Assembly (NCBI RefSeq): GCF_017654505.1
Contig: NC_054534.1
Coordinates: 26,259,689 to 26,323,688, forward strand
Direction of reading: 5' to 3'
Source of the DNA: Polyodon spathula
Lineage: Eukaryota > Chordata > Actinopteri > Acipenseriformes > Polyodontidae
DNA length: 64,000 bases
The notes beneath the pieces were generated by a model. The model was not told the DNA's origin. It worked only from the letters and a program-made list of their open reading frames with translations, and searched no databases. Made by a program: the position numbers and the translations under genes. Shown here piece after piece: positions 12,074 through 21,902 of this stretch; within the stretch, counting starts at the first letter, position 1, and each line of letters opens with the position of its first letter.

Positions 12074-12248
12074 CTCCACTCAAAGGGCCATTCTGGAGTC
12101 CGATCCAGGCGGTCGTGCCAACATTCCCAGAGGAGAGGAACCATTGCTCTCCCGAGCTGTGAATGCTGACCAGCTCTGCCCCTCGAGAAAGGCCGTCCTG
12201 GCGGGCGCTCTGCCAGTTACGTTTCTTGGAGTGGCCATTTATGAAAAA
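12074..12248 (-). pseudogene. C-type lectin domain exon (first half), conserved cysteine lost
   Basis: Open from acceptor TTGCTGCAG to donor GTAACA. It reads NWQSARQDGLSRGAELVSIHS, then FLSSGNVGTTAWIGLQNGPL. The CTLD hallmark cysteine before the xxGAELVSI motif is glycine here (RQDG), which removes the partner of the second disulfide. Phase fits the preceding 63-nt exon at 12877-12815. The frame itself is open, so it could be a diverged functional exon, but its upstream partner holds a stop. Confidence 0.75.
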
Positions 12249-12814
12249 CTGCAGCAACAATAGATATTCACAGTTCACAGAAAGTATTAGTGGTCTAGAA
12301 TGCATTAAATCCAATACAGGTTTACAAGTCCTACAGTTGGTGTAACATTTAGTAAGATATGGTCGATTATTAAAAAAAAAAAAAAAAAAAATACAACTTT
12401 GGACAAATCTTAAACTTCAAAGCCCATCTCAAAAGCCACCAGAGGTTTATTATGAAGTGGTTGTATCTCAGAACATCATTTGATAAGTCCTTCAACAGAC
12501 TTCCTATAAACAAGAGAAGCAAACTGAGAACTGTTTTAGCCCAGTGTAATACCAGATTTCATGGGTTAAAACAAGTTCTACCAATTGTATCCTTTCTTTG
12601 TGTTGTTTATCTAGTTTGTATCTGCAAAACTCAGAAGTGTTCTCAGCTGTTTATAAGAATTACTAGCAATTCAAGTTGATCAGATTTTGTTATAAACAGT
12701 TTGAAAATAAATACCTCCAAAACAGGGGGACACAGTATTTATGTATGTATTTTTATATAGTAAAAATCAGGTATAATGTATAACAAAATCACCTTGACAT
12801 GAACACGGTTTTAC

Positions 12815-12877
12815 CTTGTAGCAGTAACTGAGCCCATCGGTTGATTTCTAGCCATTAGCACAGCCGTTGGACGGAGT
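12815..12877 (-). pseudogene. Short CTLD N-terminal exon with in-frame stop
   Basis: A 63-nt exon between CCACTGAG and the donor GTAAAACC. It reads TPSNGCANG, TAG stop, KSTDGLSYCYK. The C-x2-G-W...CYK pattern begins most CTLDs, and TAG stands at the tryptophan position. Its phase-0 end joins the exon at 12248 exactly, supporting it as a genuine but mutated exon. Confidence 0.65.
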
Positions 12878-12899
12878 CTCAGTGGTGATATGATGTGAT

Positions 12900-12962
12900 G
12901 GGATGGGAGGGGGGGGGAGAAATCCCATCCCTTTCTGCCTCGCACACAAAAGGGAATGAGGA

Positions 12963-12995
<33 letters not shown>

Positions 12996-12996
12996 G
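12900..12996. repeat. G tract and (TG)n(TA)n microsatellite
   Basis: A run of G with one A at 12905-12921, then alternating TG and TA at about 12963-12995. Simple sequence within an intron of the lectin array. Confidence 0.85.
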
Positions 12997-13158
12997 AGGT
13001 CATAAATGTCATCAAAACAATGATTCTGTGTTAACAAGAAAATACCATTTTGTTTTTCTAGAAGCTTACCCCTTTTAAAATGTGATGGTATGATTGTGTA
13101 TTATACCTGGTGAAAAACTCAATAACAAATGTAAGTAGACATTGGCCACCATCATTAC

Positions 13159-13246
13159 CTGGCTGGTCTCAATCCCAGTGTGTGAAGCTGACTGGGGCCT
13201 TGCTGTCCCACTCGTAATCGATACCCCCCCAGAGCATTTCCTTTCG
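13159..13246 (-). pseudogene. C-type lectin domain exon (second half) with TGA stop
   Basis: The minus strand reads WGGIDYEWDSKAPVSFTHWD, TGA, DQPG and then a GTAATG donor at 13158. The WxxxxPVSFTxWxxxQP core is CTLD-like. The TGA lies where an arginine or similar residue would fit, suggesting CpG decay of CGA. The acceptor is unclear, so the upper boundary is approximate. Confidence 0.65.
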
Positions 13247-13272
13247 CTCGCATCCACCCGAAACCAGAGTAC

Positions 13273-13318
13273 TCTATTATTATTATTATAATAATAATAA
13301 TTATAATAATAATAGAGA
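13273..13318. repeat. (ATT)n/(AAT)n inverted simple repeat
   Basis: Alternating TAT and AAT triplets form a near-perfect inverted repeat, followed by a long AT-rich stretch. Confidence 0.8.
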
Positions 13319-13470
13319 TATCATTGTAATAGAGATCATATGTATATATAAAACATTTATTTATTTATGCTAGAAATGTGAAGACATTTGATGACTTATG
13401 CAATAAAGTTAAAATAATTAAATGTTCTCCTAGAAAGATTTAAAAATAAATTAAAAAAATTTATTTTTAG

Positions 13471-13667
13471 ATTGAAGGACGTACTTTTAACAGAGCCACG
13501 CTCTTCACTATTACCACTCACTATTCTGATAATGGTGAACCCAAAGAGACTAAGTCGGAGTTGGACGGGATGGAGAACCGTGGCTATCTGTCCTCTTTAC
13601 CTACCTAGACCCACACCAGAAATCTCACAAACGGTTTGCAGAAGTCTAGGTTGTTTGTCAGATAGGT
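13471..13667 (+). other. Exon-like plus-strand segment, unassigned
   Basis: On the plus strand TTTATTTTTAG precedes and GTAAGG follows a 197-bp segment of normal GC content within AT-rich DNA. One frame reads EGRTFNRATLFTITTHYSD, then KSELDGMENRGYLSSLPT, then TAG. The codon look is protein-like but the frame is closed, and I do not recognise the family. It may be a fragment of a transposed or retrocopied gene. It runs against the direction of the lectin exons. Confidence 0.35.
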
Positions 13668-13689
13668 AAGGTTTCAGGTAATATCTATA

Positions 13690-13731
13690 CTATAATATAT
13701 CTATATCTATATCTATCTATATATATATATA

Positions 13732-13824
<93 letters not shown>
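13690..13824. repeat. Long (AT)n microsatellite
   Basis: Interrupted CTATAT units at 13681-13735 lead into about 90 bp of uninterrupted AT alternation. Confidence 0.95.
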
Positions 13825-13828
<4 letters not shown>

Positions 13829-14602
13829 ATTAAGTTAAATTATAACTATTAAGTTGCAGTGTTGTTGTCCTCCATAAATAAATGCAAAACAAAATGTGTA
13901 AAATGTACAGACTATGTCCAAGGAGTCTACAGCACTGGAGACCTCTAAATAGGTCTCGGAAAAATAACTAGGACAAACAGCACACTGCTACTGTGCAGCC
14001 ACGGAAAAATCACTCCACACTCAACATAGTAGACCAGTTAACCAGTCAATATATTTTTTGTAAGACAGATTTCCATGTAACACATTTGTTTTAGGTATTA
14101 GTTTTAGCAGGGCTGTCTTACGTATGCCAGTTCGGAAGGAGTTAATTCCAGCAACACAATCTACTGTAATGCTTCATGTTAGGGACTCACCTGAGCCTCG
14201 TCTGTGCTTTTTTTAGCTGCACTTAAATAAGGTCCTAATACCTGCTGCACAGGAAGTGAATCTATAGTGTCATGGCAGGATAATTGGACTTCCCAAAAGT
14301 TGTTTTGTAATATGGGGGCTATATTGCTATGCTATATTTCTCTCTCTCATCAGGATATTCATGTGAACAAAGAAAATCATTAAAATAAATATCTATTAGG
14401 ACTAAATGTATTCCCCATGAGCGCCTGAGGAGGTCTATTTTATTGATCTATACATGGAGGATCCTAACACCACCATTCTGAATTTATAAACCCCACTTTA
14501 TTTTTCTTGCACGTGGTATTGCAAATAGTTTAGTCTATGAATCAGCCCGGGTTAAACCACTATTTTGATCATTATAGTTATGGTTATCTGTCATTGCCAT
14601 AC

Positions 14603-14749
14603 CTGGTGCAACATTTCCACACAGTTTCTATTATATGTGTTATGGTTGGTGGGTCGCCCGCTATCCCAGAAAGTGAAGCTGACCATCAGACCAGAGGAAG
14701 TAGTTTTGCATTTCCAGATCATTCATGCCAATCCACACATCACCGGTAG
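14603..14749 (-). pseudogene. C-type lectin domain exon (second half), frameshifted
   Basis: Acceptor TTTTTTTAAG and donor GTATGG bound an exon whose first part reads TGDVWIGMNDLEMQNYFLWSD. The second part, in another frame, reads FTFWDSGRPTNHN, then NCVEMLHQ. Both halves are clearly CTLD (WIGMND, then the G-x-P-N-N-H loop as GRPTNHN, then NCVEM). The switch occurs after WSDGQ near 14672, where bases appear lost. Its entry phase matches the exon at 15437-15264. Confidence 0.8.
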
Positions 14750-15263
14750 CTTAAAAAAAGGACATTGAAGACATTGAAAGACTTCTGTTCAACTTTTTAG
14801 TCATTTAATATATGCTACCCCAAAAATTATTTTAACTGCTTTTTTTTATTTCTTGCATTTTAAAGACTATTCAAAGAAGAAGAAAGAAATGTACTTGACT
14901 TTTAAAAGGAGGTAAATTAATCTGATGTTTTAAAACACTAAAATAAAGTTTGAACTAAAAAGTCCTCTGGCAATTTGAACCATTTCTGTGAAAGAAATCA
15001 AACTCATCTCAAGCATACTTTTATCATCAAATAAACTGGAATATTTTACATGTCACAAAGATTTTTGACTGGTAATGTTGGCTGGCCCAACCACTTATGC
15101 TTGTATCTTTCTCCAGTTAATAAAAACCCTGCAGCAGAATCGTCTCTTTAACCAGCATTTCAGGCTCTTGAATAAGACCAGTTAAAAAGCAATGCATCTA
15201 CTAGTTCTGTCCTTGACAAACACGTTATTCCCAACAACGGTTACACTCCCCCCCCCATCTTAC

Positions 15264-15437
15264 CCAGGTAAAGGTAGCTCTCAATCCAGCTCTGCTCTGA
15301 TTGGGAGAGAATAGACACCAGCTCTGCTCCTATCTTCCTGCATTCTTGGTGGGCAGAGAACCAGGTCTGTTTGTCATTAAACGGTTTGTAGCACAAATCT
15401 CCAAATTCATACCAGTCTAGACCGGCACACCGCATTT
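15264..15437 (-). CDS. C-type lectin domain exon (first half), intact
   Basis: Open exon between TTTTTTCAG and the donor GTAAGATG. It reads MRCAGLDWYEFGDLCYKPF, then TWFSAHQECRKIGAELVSIL and SWIESYLYL. All first-half CTLD landmarks are present: C-x4-W, LCYK, the CxxxGAELVSI core. Its partner exon at 14749 is frameshifted, so the domain as a whole is broken. Confidence 0.8.
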
Positions 15438-15831
15438 CTGAAAAAAGAGTCCCCAGTTTACACTTTGACAGTAGAAACAAGTGAAATAAGCATTTGGTTG
15501 GCATGATTGGACCCCATTGCCACCTGACCATCAAACCTGCCCTAGAAGTTCCCCCTTTGAGTCTTTCTACCCATCCAGTCTACAAAGGTGCCTTTGCCAC
15601 TGTCGTCCTACACAAATTAAAAAACAAAACAAAAAAAAAACACAACTGTACCGTACTGTACAACTCCCAAAATGTACTAGAAACTCTCTCAACCCGTGGA
15701 GAGACTGGGGAGCGCGATTATAATCTACAGTTTATAGATTTATTGTATTGTATTAGCTATTCTCTATTATGGTAAAACGCAACATAGCCCAATCAGCGAA
15801 TTTGTAAGAGTGTGAATAACTCCCATCATAC

Positions 15832-15870
15832 CTGTGAACACAATAAATGCAACAATTACACAGCAGGTTC
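15832..15870 (-). other. Possible 39-nt hydrophobic exon
   Basis: TTTTCCTACAG precedes and GTATGATG follows a 39-nt segment encoding TCCVIVAFIVFT in phase 1. Its exit phase matches the CTLD exon at 15437. The residues resemble part of a membrane helix. It could be a transmembrane exon of a type II lectin starting here, or a chance pairing of splice-like sites. No start codon exon could be placed upstream. Confidence 0.25.
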
Positions 15871-16349
15871 CTGTAGGAAAAAAAAGGTAATTTTGTCTTT
15901 GACAAGCAAGCTACTGTATAAGTGCATTTCCTGTGTAACAGGAAAGCAAGTGTAGGGCCCAGGTGTTGAAAGAAATTTAAATTCGGAAACATTTTTTTAC
16001 AGAAAAAACAAGGGACTTGTGCAAATATCGTTAATGCGTAATGTATGTTTTGATTGGTAGTTCAGTCAATATCTGAGCATTGCACAAAATAGAAAATGCA
16101 ACTATCCTTACAGTAAACTGCTGCTTTCCTCCACTTATCTGGGTGTTTAATGAATCTGCAACCATAGGAGCATAGAACTTACTTGGAGCATAGAACTGAA
16201 CACACAGCATGCTCCAATGTGCCTGCCATTGCTGGACTGATACCGTAGGTTCCATCATTTTACTGTACCACAATACACTCAATCAGTGCACCACCGTGGC
16301 CTTTGAATACAGGATTCTACTCCGTCTCAGACTGTACTGTGTGACCTAC

Positions 16350-16483
16350 TGCTTGGTAGTGATGCCATTTCTAGTGGATGCTGAATAATGCAAAAGCCCA
16401 GCTTCTTTCAGCATTGTGCATTCTCCCTCGTTCTCACTGAGGATTACTCCAGCATGAAGAGCAGCTGCACAGATATTGGAGTC
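16350..16483 (-). CDS. LCCL domain exon (C-terminal half), intact
   Basis: Acceptor TTCTCCTTTTAG and donor GTAGGT frame an open exon. It reads DSNICAAALHAGVILSENEG, then GECTMLKEAG, YSASTRNGITTK. This is the LCCL signature: S-x-I-C-x-AA-x-HAGVI, then the G-x-C strand and the S-x-x-NGI motif. LCCL domains occur in cochlin, vitrin, CRISPLD and DCBLD proteins and Limulus factor C. The N-terminal half of the domain was not found upstream. It follows the F5/8C exons on the same strand, as in DCBLD-type order reversed. Confidence 0.75.
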
Positions 16484-16875
16484 CTAAAAGGAGAAGCCAA
16501 ATAACTTTAGAACTGGCCCATATCATTTGGATAACCAAGAACTAGAGGTTCAAGCACATTCTTTTTCTTATTTGAATCATTGAAGCATCTGCCTGTGCTC
16601 CTAGAGGGTTATGAAAGAAAACGGGCTGGGGATACATTTCAGTGAACGCAACTGTTCAGCTGCCTGATGAATCCAGGCTAAGGCTACCAGGGCTGGAACC
16701 TCGTCTCCAGGGTGCAGTAGCTTAGAAACATCTGTTGCTCACAGTACTTTGGGGTATTGGCTTGACATTGCCCATTGCACAGCTTCAGCACTATACACTG
16801 GTGAGTGGGTTGCAGCAGTGAGATGACATTTAACTAGGCATTTCAAATTAGGTAGAAAAACTTGTCAAGGTTGAT

Positions 16876-16908
16876 ATTAGATAGATAGATAGATAGACAG
16901 ATAGATAG
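16876..16908. repeat. (TAGA)n microsatellite
   Basis: About eight TAGA units with one CAGA interruption. Confidence 0.9.
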
Positions 16909-17344
16909 TACTTATCTAATTATACATCCTACAATACAAGATATGAATACTGTACAGTGTGCTGTAATTTATTTACACTTAATAAGCACCATGCATGCCA
17001 AATAATATCAGCTTGCGTTACAGTTAAAACAAGGTCATGGCTAGATAATTGTACATTTGCAAATTCACAGTGCCAAAATATCACAATCATATCAGGAAAG
17101 CTACATGTGACACTTTCTGTATTAAATAAATCATTTCATTCTTCTGGCCTTGTTGACAAATAGAACAGATCTATTTTTAATGAAAAATCATAAAGTAAAC
17201 CATAGCAACACTTCTTATTACAGCAATACAAAAGTGAACCACCACAAAATAAACTTGACCTAAACTATAACTGGAGGTAAGTCTTGGAGTGGATACCATT
17301 TTGAATACTCTTTATTAAGATCCATTCCATTAAAGGAGAGCTCT

Positions 17345-17592
17345 AAATTGTGTGCTGTCATTGACGTGGCAGACTACTGAACCCTGGAGGCAAGGGCCCA
17401 AACTGGGAAATCTCCACCTGAACTCACACGGTGTCTTAGCAGTAGAGGTCGTTGAAGAACAATGAGGCAAACTATGCCCTGCCAATTTCCAAAGGCCAGT
17501 TTGCACAACCAGGATTTGAATCAGGGTGTTCCTAATTATACGTCTCACCCTGCACCCCTGCCTGGTCCCACTGAGCCAATGGGGACCCCTTA
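17345..17592 (-). repeat. tRNA-derived SINE, minus orientation
   Basis: On the minus strand TGGCTCAGTGG (box A) near 17578 and GATTCAAATCC (box B) near 17515 are spaced like an internal RNA polymerase III promoter. The rest is tRNA-unrelated body. The cloverleaf is not intact, so this is a SINE, not a tRNA gene. It belongs to a different family from the copies at 53671 and 61271. Confidence 0.6.
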
Positions 17593-17670
17593 CTACACTT
17601 GTTATTGATTGAATATTTCCCACTCAAGAAAAGTCAATGAGCATATATCACTTCCTTGCATGTATGATTA

Positions 17671-17820
17671 CACTGTGTAACATTTTTTTTTTGATTCCTG
17701 GGTAGTAATTGTTATTTCCTAATTGCTTATGCCTCAAAAGTATAGAAAATGGCTATTATTCCCCACAGACTTTGCTTTTGTGACCAGGACAGTGATATTT
17801 TGAAATTTACCTATTTTCCA
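17671..17820 (+). repeat. Left terminal inverted repeat
   Basis: Matches the reverse complement of 19262-19411 over roughly 150 bp with a handful of mismatches. Shared blocks include CCTAATTGCTTATGCCTCAA and GACCAGGACAGTGATATTTT. Confidence 0.9.
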
Positions 17821-17977
17821 GAACATTCCAGATAGATTCAGTAAACTTGGAGTAACTTCTAGAACTTTCTACAACTTCCCAGTAATATAAATAGTAGTAT
17901 AAATACAGGGGCCTTAATTCCACCAGTTCAGTTTAGTTCCAGCTGCCTAAGTGGATACATATCTGCATTTTTCTGAG

Positions 17978-18186
17978 ATGGCATCAAGAGGCTGCAAGCA
18001 TCCGACAGACGCATTTTGCTATGTCTGCGGCCAATTTATCAAGACAAGAGCGAAAAAGTACTCCGTGGAAGCATCTGCTAAGATGTGTGAGGCCTACAAG
18101 GCATATTTCGGCATGCCTGTCGGGGATCAAGACAAACCCTGGGCACCTCATTTCACCTGCGAGCACTGCAAAAAAAACTCTGGAAG
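17978..18186 (+). pseudogene. Transposon-encoded cysteine-rich protein, exon 1 (frameshifted end)
   Basis: ATG at 17978 opens MASRGCKHPTDAFCYVCGQF, continuing to FTCEHCKK. The C-x2-C pairs and later histidines suggest a zinc-binding head. A donor GTAAGA follows at 18187. The A run before it (18169-18176) has one base too many for the frame that joins exon 2, so the product is shifted at CKK. The protein type is familiar from repeated transposon-like genes of arthropods and fish, without known function. Confidence 0.65.
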
Positions 18187-18374
18187 GTAAGATGGACAAT
18201 TGTTGCTTGGAATTTTATGTTATAAAGTTTGTTAAAATTTTTAAAATTGTAAAAGTTTTTAATTTTAAAATGTTTTACAATTTTCAATGTTATTGAAAAA
18301 ATATATCATATATGAAAAATGTTGCGAGAATCTCTTACACATTAGACATGGGTGAAATAAATGTATTTTTGTAG

Positions 18375-19147
18375 GATGGTACAGAGGGGAAAAGAGAGTC
18401 ATGAAGTTCGCTATCCCAAGAATTTGGCGGGAACCCACTGACCACTCAAGCAATTGTTACTTCTGCATGGTGGATCCTTCCAAACGTCGGACTGGAAAGA
18501 ATGCACCTGCTATCATGTATCCGGACCTTCCTTCATCCATCGCCCCGGTGCCACACTGCCATGAGCTCCCCGTACCCACTCCTCCGGAGAGAGAGCAGCC
18601 ATCTTTAGAAGAGAGCAGCAAGTCAGAGAGCGAGGAAGACGTTGTAGATCCAGATGACAATTTCAGAGGTGGAGCTGAGCAGAGAAACCCATACTACCCC
18701 AACCAAAAAGACCTCAACAACTTGATTAGAGATCTTGGTCTCACCAAGTCCAATGCTGAGCTTTTGACATCTAGGCTCAAGCAATGGAACTTGTTGGATG
18801 AAAGTGTGCAAGTCGCAGATCAGAGGACGCGTCACCAACCTTTTTCCAGCTTCTTCACCCGTCAAGATGGGCTCTGCTTCTGCCACAATGTGACCAGTCT
18901 GTTCGAGGCAATCGGAATCGCCTGTAACCAGAATGAGTGGCGCCTCTTCATTGACAGCTCATCCAGGAGCCTCAAATCCGTGCTACTCCATAATGGTAAC
19001 AAATACCCATCTCTTCCCCTGGCTCACTCGGTGCACCTCAAAGAAGATTACAACAGCATCAAGACCTTGCTGGACTACATTTGGGGGCTGATTCGTGAAA
19101 GTGATTTACAGTATAATCGTAAATCTCGAAAAACTACTCACTTCTAA
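18375..19147 (+). pseudogene. Transposon-encoded protein, exon 2 with internal deletion
   Basis: After acceptor TTTTTGTAG an open frame runs to TAA at 19145-19147. It contains RIWREPTDHSSNCYFCMVD, an acidic SESEEDVVDPDD linker, CFCHNVTSLFEAIGIACNQN, and ends in YIWGLIRESDLQYNRKSRK. From memory of related proteins, the stretch between the NSIKTLL segment and YIWGLIRES is normally several hundred residues long and holds the conserved core. Here the two meet directly, so the copy looks like an in-frame internal deletion derivative. The absence is seen; the expected length is recalled knowledge. Confidence 0.6.
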
Positions 19148-19261
19148 ATCTTTTGGTAGTCATTTTTGCATTAGTTTAGTATAAATACATGTTAATTTGG
19201 ATTCATATGTTGTTTTTTTCTGACTTTATGTGAACGAAAAGACACAAATTCATCTGTTTTC

Positions 19262-19411
19262 TCATTGGAAATAGGTAAATTTCAAAATATCACTGTCCTG
19301 GTCACAAAAGCAAAGTTTGTGGGGAATAATAGCCATGTTCTATACTTTTGAGGCATAAGCAATTAGGAAATAACACTTACTACCCAGGAACAAAAATTGT
19401 GTTACATAGTG
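19262..19411 (-). repeat. Right terminal inverted repeat
   Basis: Inverted partner of 17671-17820. It ends at G19411, directly before the TTA duplication and the F5/8C exon. Confidence 0.9.
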
Positions 19412-19415
19412 TTAC

Positions 19416-19577
19416 CGTGTCTTGGTAATTTGTCCATGTTGAGCCATCGGCACTGATTTGTACTTTGTAGGATTTCACCCAGTGGTCAGCTGTAGGACAC
19501 TCTTGCAGCACCACTCCAGCCACTCCAGAATTTGCTATCGGGGAAGAGATGGTAGCAACTGTATTGATGAACTCTGT
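19416..19577 (-). CDS. F5/8 type C (discoidin) domain exon, intact
   Basis: A 162-nt phase-0 exon. It reads TEFINTVATISSPIANSGVA, then DHWVKSYKVQISADGSTWTN and YQDT. The WVKSYKVxxSxDGxxWTxYxD run is the centre of F5/8C domains, which bind phospholipids, sugars or receptors outside the cell. The donor is GTAA, directly interrupted by the transposon ending at 19411. In the empty site the donor would read GTAATC; with the insertion it reads GTAACA, which may still splice. The upstream partner exon is at 19972-19880. Confidence 0.75.
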
Positions 19578-19879
19578 CTTTTTAGAAAGTAATAGATATA
19601 TAATTTTACCAGTAATAAAGACCAAGAGTCACTGATTATAGTCACTGTCAGAGTCAGTACAGTGTCTGGTTTTACATTTCTGTGGGAATATCCCAGAAGG
19701 ATTTCTTCATAATGAAGTATTGACCTTTGTTTATCCCTCTATTTTTAGCAGTGTTTAAGGAGCTTTGTAGTAATCAGTGCAGCTTATGCACACTACACAT
19801 AGCACATAAAAACCTTTTGTGGAAATTAGGGAAAAGTTGGAAATTCATTTTTATTTCCAGGTTTTGGGGTTTTTTTAAC

Positions 19880-19972
19880 CTTTATAATTCAAAGAAAATC
19901 TGAGGAATACCAGCACTGGAGGGCATCCAGCAAGAGTTCTCATTGAGGCGGGCGTGGTCTGGTCCACAGTTA
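19880..19972 (-). pseudogene. F5/8C domain exon (N-terminal part), unclear end
   Basis: Acceptor GTTACTTCTTCCAG-like sequence precedes CGPDHARLNENSCWMPSSAG, IPQIFFEL, matching the ARLNxNxxWxPS...QxxxxxL pattern that precedes the exon at 19577. The frame meets TAA directly after FEL, and no donor gives a phase-0 join to the next exon, so a small deletion near 19885 is suspected. Family assignment rests on the pattern and its adjacency. Confidence 0.55.
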
Positions 19973-21282
19973 CTGGAAGAAGAAAACGCTGATAAGTGCT
20001 CATTAGTCCTATTTACCCATTATCTTCCATACCAAGTCCCCTCACACAAACTAAATGAGCAAAAGTCAGAGAAGCAATTTGTGAACACAAGATAGTAAAT
20101 TATGTCAATAAAGATTATACATACAAACAGCAGTATTTCATTCAGAATCCTATTTACACATTATCTGTTGTAAATGCAACACCACTTCTAAAACATTTTG
20201 GCTTTCTCTGAACACGACTGATATTTAATGATAAAGTCAAAAGGAGTATGAAAGTTTCTAAATGGCAAGACAAGCTGTTGCTCAAATACAATGCAATACT
20301 CTCCTAGCGGCAGTAGTATTTGTACCTTAATAACTTAAAAAGTTGCACAAGTTCAGTGATGCAATTTATCTAAAGGGTGGTGAATCTACCACTGCCATGG
20401 TTTAAATCCATGAAGTAGGAACCTGAAAATTATAGAACGCCATCAAAAATGAGTTATTTAGAACACTTTTCAAATATTTAGCACACGTTCTAATCTGGCT
20501 TAGTACGTGTTGTAATTGTAATTATTACGCGTACTAAAAGTCGCCTTACTTCTGCCATTGGACAGACCCAGACCCTCTGAGATGAGCATCAACCAGCAGT
20601 TTCAGAGCCTTAGAAATTGATGCAATACTGTGGTAACCCCACTGTAACAAACATGTCATTTTAAACAAGTGTTGAAAGATCTGGAATTGAATCTAATATT
20701 AGTTATGGTAACTCAATATTTTAGTGTGAAACTGAAATAAATGTAATTAGAAAATAAAAAACATATATAGTTTAATATGTGTACATTTTAATACGAACTG
20801 AACCGTGTCACGGTCAACACAGTCCATCTCAAGAAGTTGGCAGCACTCAGCAAAACTATATTTGCTCCGTAAAAGAAAATCTCTCGCTGCCATGATTTGC
20901 AATTCTCCTTATTCTTGTTATTCTTCCTGAAGGTGATTGGCTACTCTTGTAATTACGCTGCATAACTGTAAAATGACCAGCCCCTACGTAGAAAGTGTAT
21001 AGTTAATTTACATTTATTTAGAACAAGTACTATTTTATGTATTCTGATTGGTTCAAATCAATACGTATACTAAATATTTGAAACATGTACTGAATAATAC
21101 ATTTTTGACCCAAATGGCTTCCATAGAAAATCACTAAAGATGAATGCAATGTTAGATGCTTGATTATAATAACTTGGTTCATGCTGCATTTTAATCTGTA
21201 AATCTATAAATCTATATCTATAAATAGCTGTGCATTGCTCCCCAAATTAAAGCACAGTACAAATGAAACCAAATGCATGTCT
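19973..21282. other. Gap in the lectin array, possible 3' end of the upstream lectin gene
   Basis: Minus-strand ATTAAA near 21190, about 90 bp after the TAG that closes the SUEL exon, could be a polyadenylation signal. An ATG frame at 20893 reads MAARDFLLRSKYSFAECCQL and soon becomes unassignable; it may be a transposon ORF start. An imperfect inverted repeat (agtacgtgtt...acgcgtact) lies at 20502-20537. Confidence 0.35.
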
Positions 21283-21434
21283 CTAAGCAATCTGTTCACA
21301 ACTGTAGACCACCTCCAAGTACTTGGAGACCTCAGGGCAGGGGTCGTGTTCGGCATGTACAAGGAGGAAGCAGTGATTGCGATTCTCACAAAACAGCCAG
21401 ACTGTTGCCAGGGAGTTTTCCACAATACAGGAGC
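21283..21434 (-). CDS. SUEL/galactose-binding lectin domain, second exon
   Basis: Enters in phase with the exon at 21902-21768. It reads SCIVENSLATVWLFCENRNH, then CFLLVHAEHDPCPEVSKYLE, VVYSCEQIA, TAG at 21283-21285. C...FGDPCxGTxKYLxVxYxC is the C-terminal signature of rhamnose/galactose-binding (SUEL) lectin domains, and here DPCPEVSKYLEVVYSC matches it with all cysteines. The stop follows four codons after the last cysteine. It may be the true C-terminus or a read-through of a lost donor. Confidence 0.8.
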
Positions 21435-21767
21435 CTAGAGAAAGAATTTGATACAATTATAAATCTCCTATTAACAGGGATGTGTTAAAACAGAATATTG
21501 TGAATAAAATGACCTAGCCTATAAAATGTTACAGGTTTAGATTATATGGGGCGAGGGGCTGAACTCCTTTTCCCAGTTAAAACGTTTGCTTTACTTTGAA
21601 CTTCAGTAAAAATCAGGCTGTAGTGTTGTAACTGCATTTATGGGCCCTGTTTCTCCATTGGCTGTAATGCTCTACAGTCCGTTCAGTGCACAAAAATGGC
21701 TTCACTGCCTTTAATCTAACACAAAGCCTTGTAAACTTCACTGCAAGAATTGCATTGTTTGCCATAC

Positions 21768-21902
21768 CTGATGCTCCAGACTCAAGTGGACAAATGGTGG
21801 ATCTCTGTCTCCCAAACATGGCGGCCTGTATGTGGATCACACTGTTGTGTGGGCATGTGATTGTGGTGCTGGTATCCTGGCAGATGTGGACAGTTGTGTA
21901 GC
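21768..21902 (-). CDS. SUEL/galactose-binding lectin domain, first exon
   Basis: Acceptor TTTTGTTCCAG and donor GTATGG frame an open 135-nt exon reading YTTVHICQDTSTTITCPHNS, VIHIQAAMFGRQRSTICP. The pattern (V-x-x-C-E/Q, L/T-x-x-C-x-x-x-x-V-I-x-I-x-x-A-x-[FY]-GR, then a late C) is the N-terminal half of the SUEL fold. These domains bind L-rhamnose or D-galactose in fish egg lectins, latrophilins, EVA1 and polycystin-1-like proteins. The entry phase fits the CTLD exon at 23451-23341 exactly. Confidence 0.8.

Larger units (their letters stand above)
17671..19411. mobile_element. 1.74-kb DNA transposon with 150-bp TIRs, internally deleted
   Basis: The ends CACTGTGTAACA and (reverse complement) CACTATGTAACA start inverted repeats of about 150 bp that match closely. 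The element is flanked by TTA at 17668-17670 and 19412-19414, a 3-bp target duplication. Inside, one spliced ORF encodes a cysteine-rich transposon protein. CAC termini with a 3-bp duplication recall CACTA or Chapaev-like elements, but the superfamily is not settled here. The insertion point is the donor of the F5/8C exon at 19416. Confidence 0.85.

Noticed and set aside
17500..17590. tRNA gene suggested by box A and box B
   Set aside because: The boxes are present but stems do not pair, and the unit continues as a SINE body. The same holds at 53671 and 61271.
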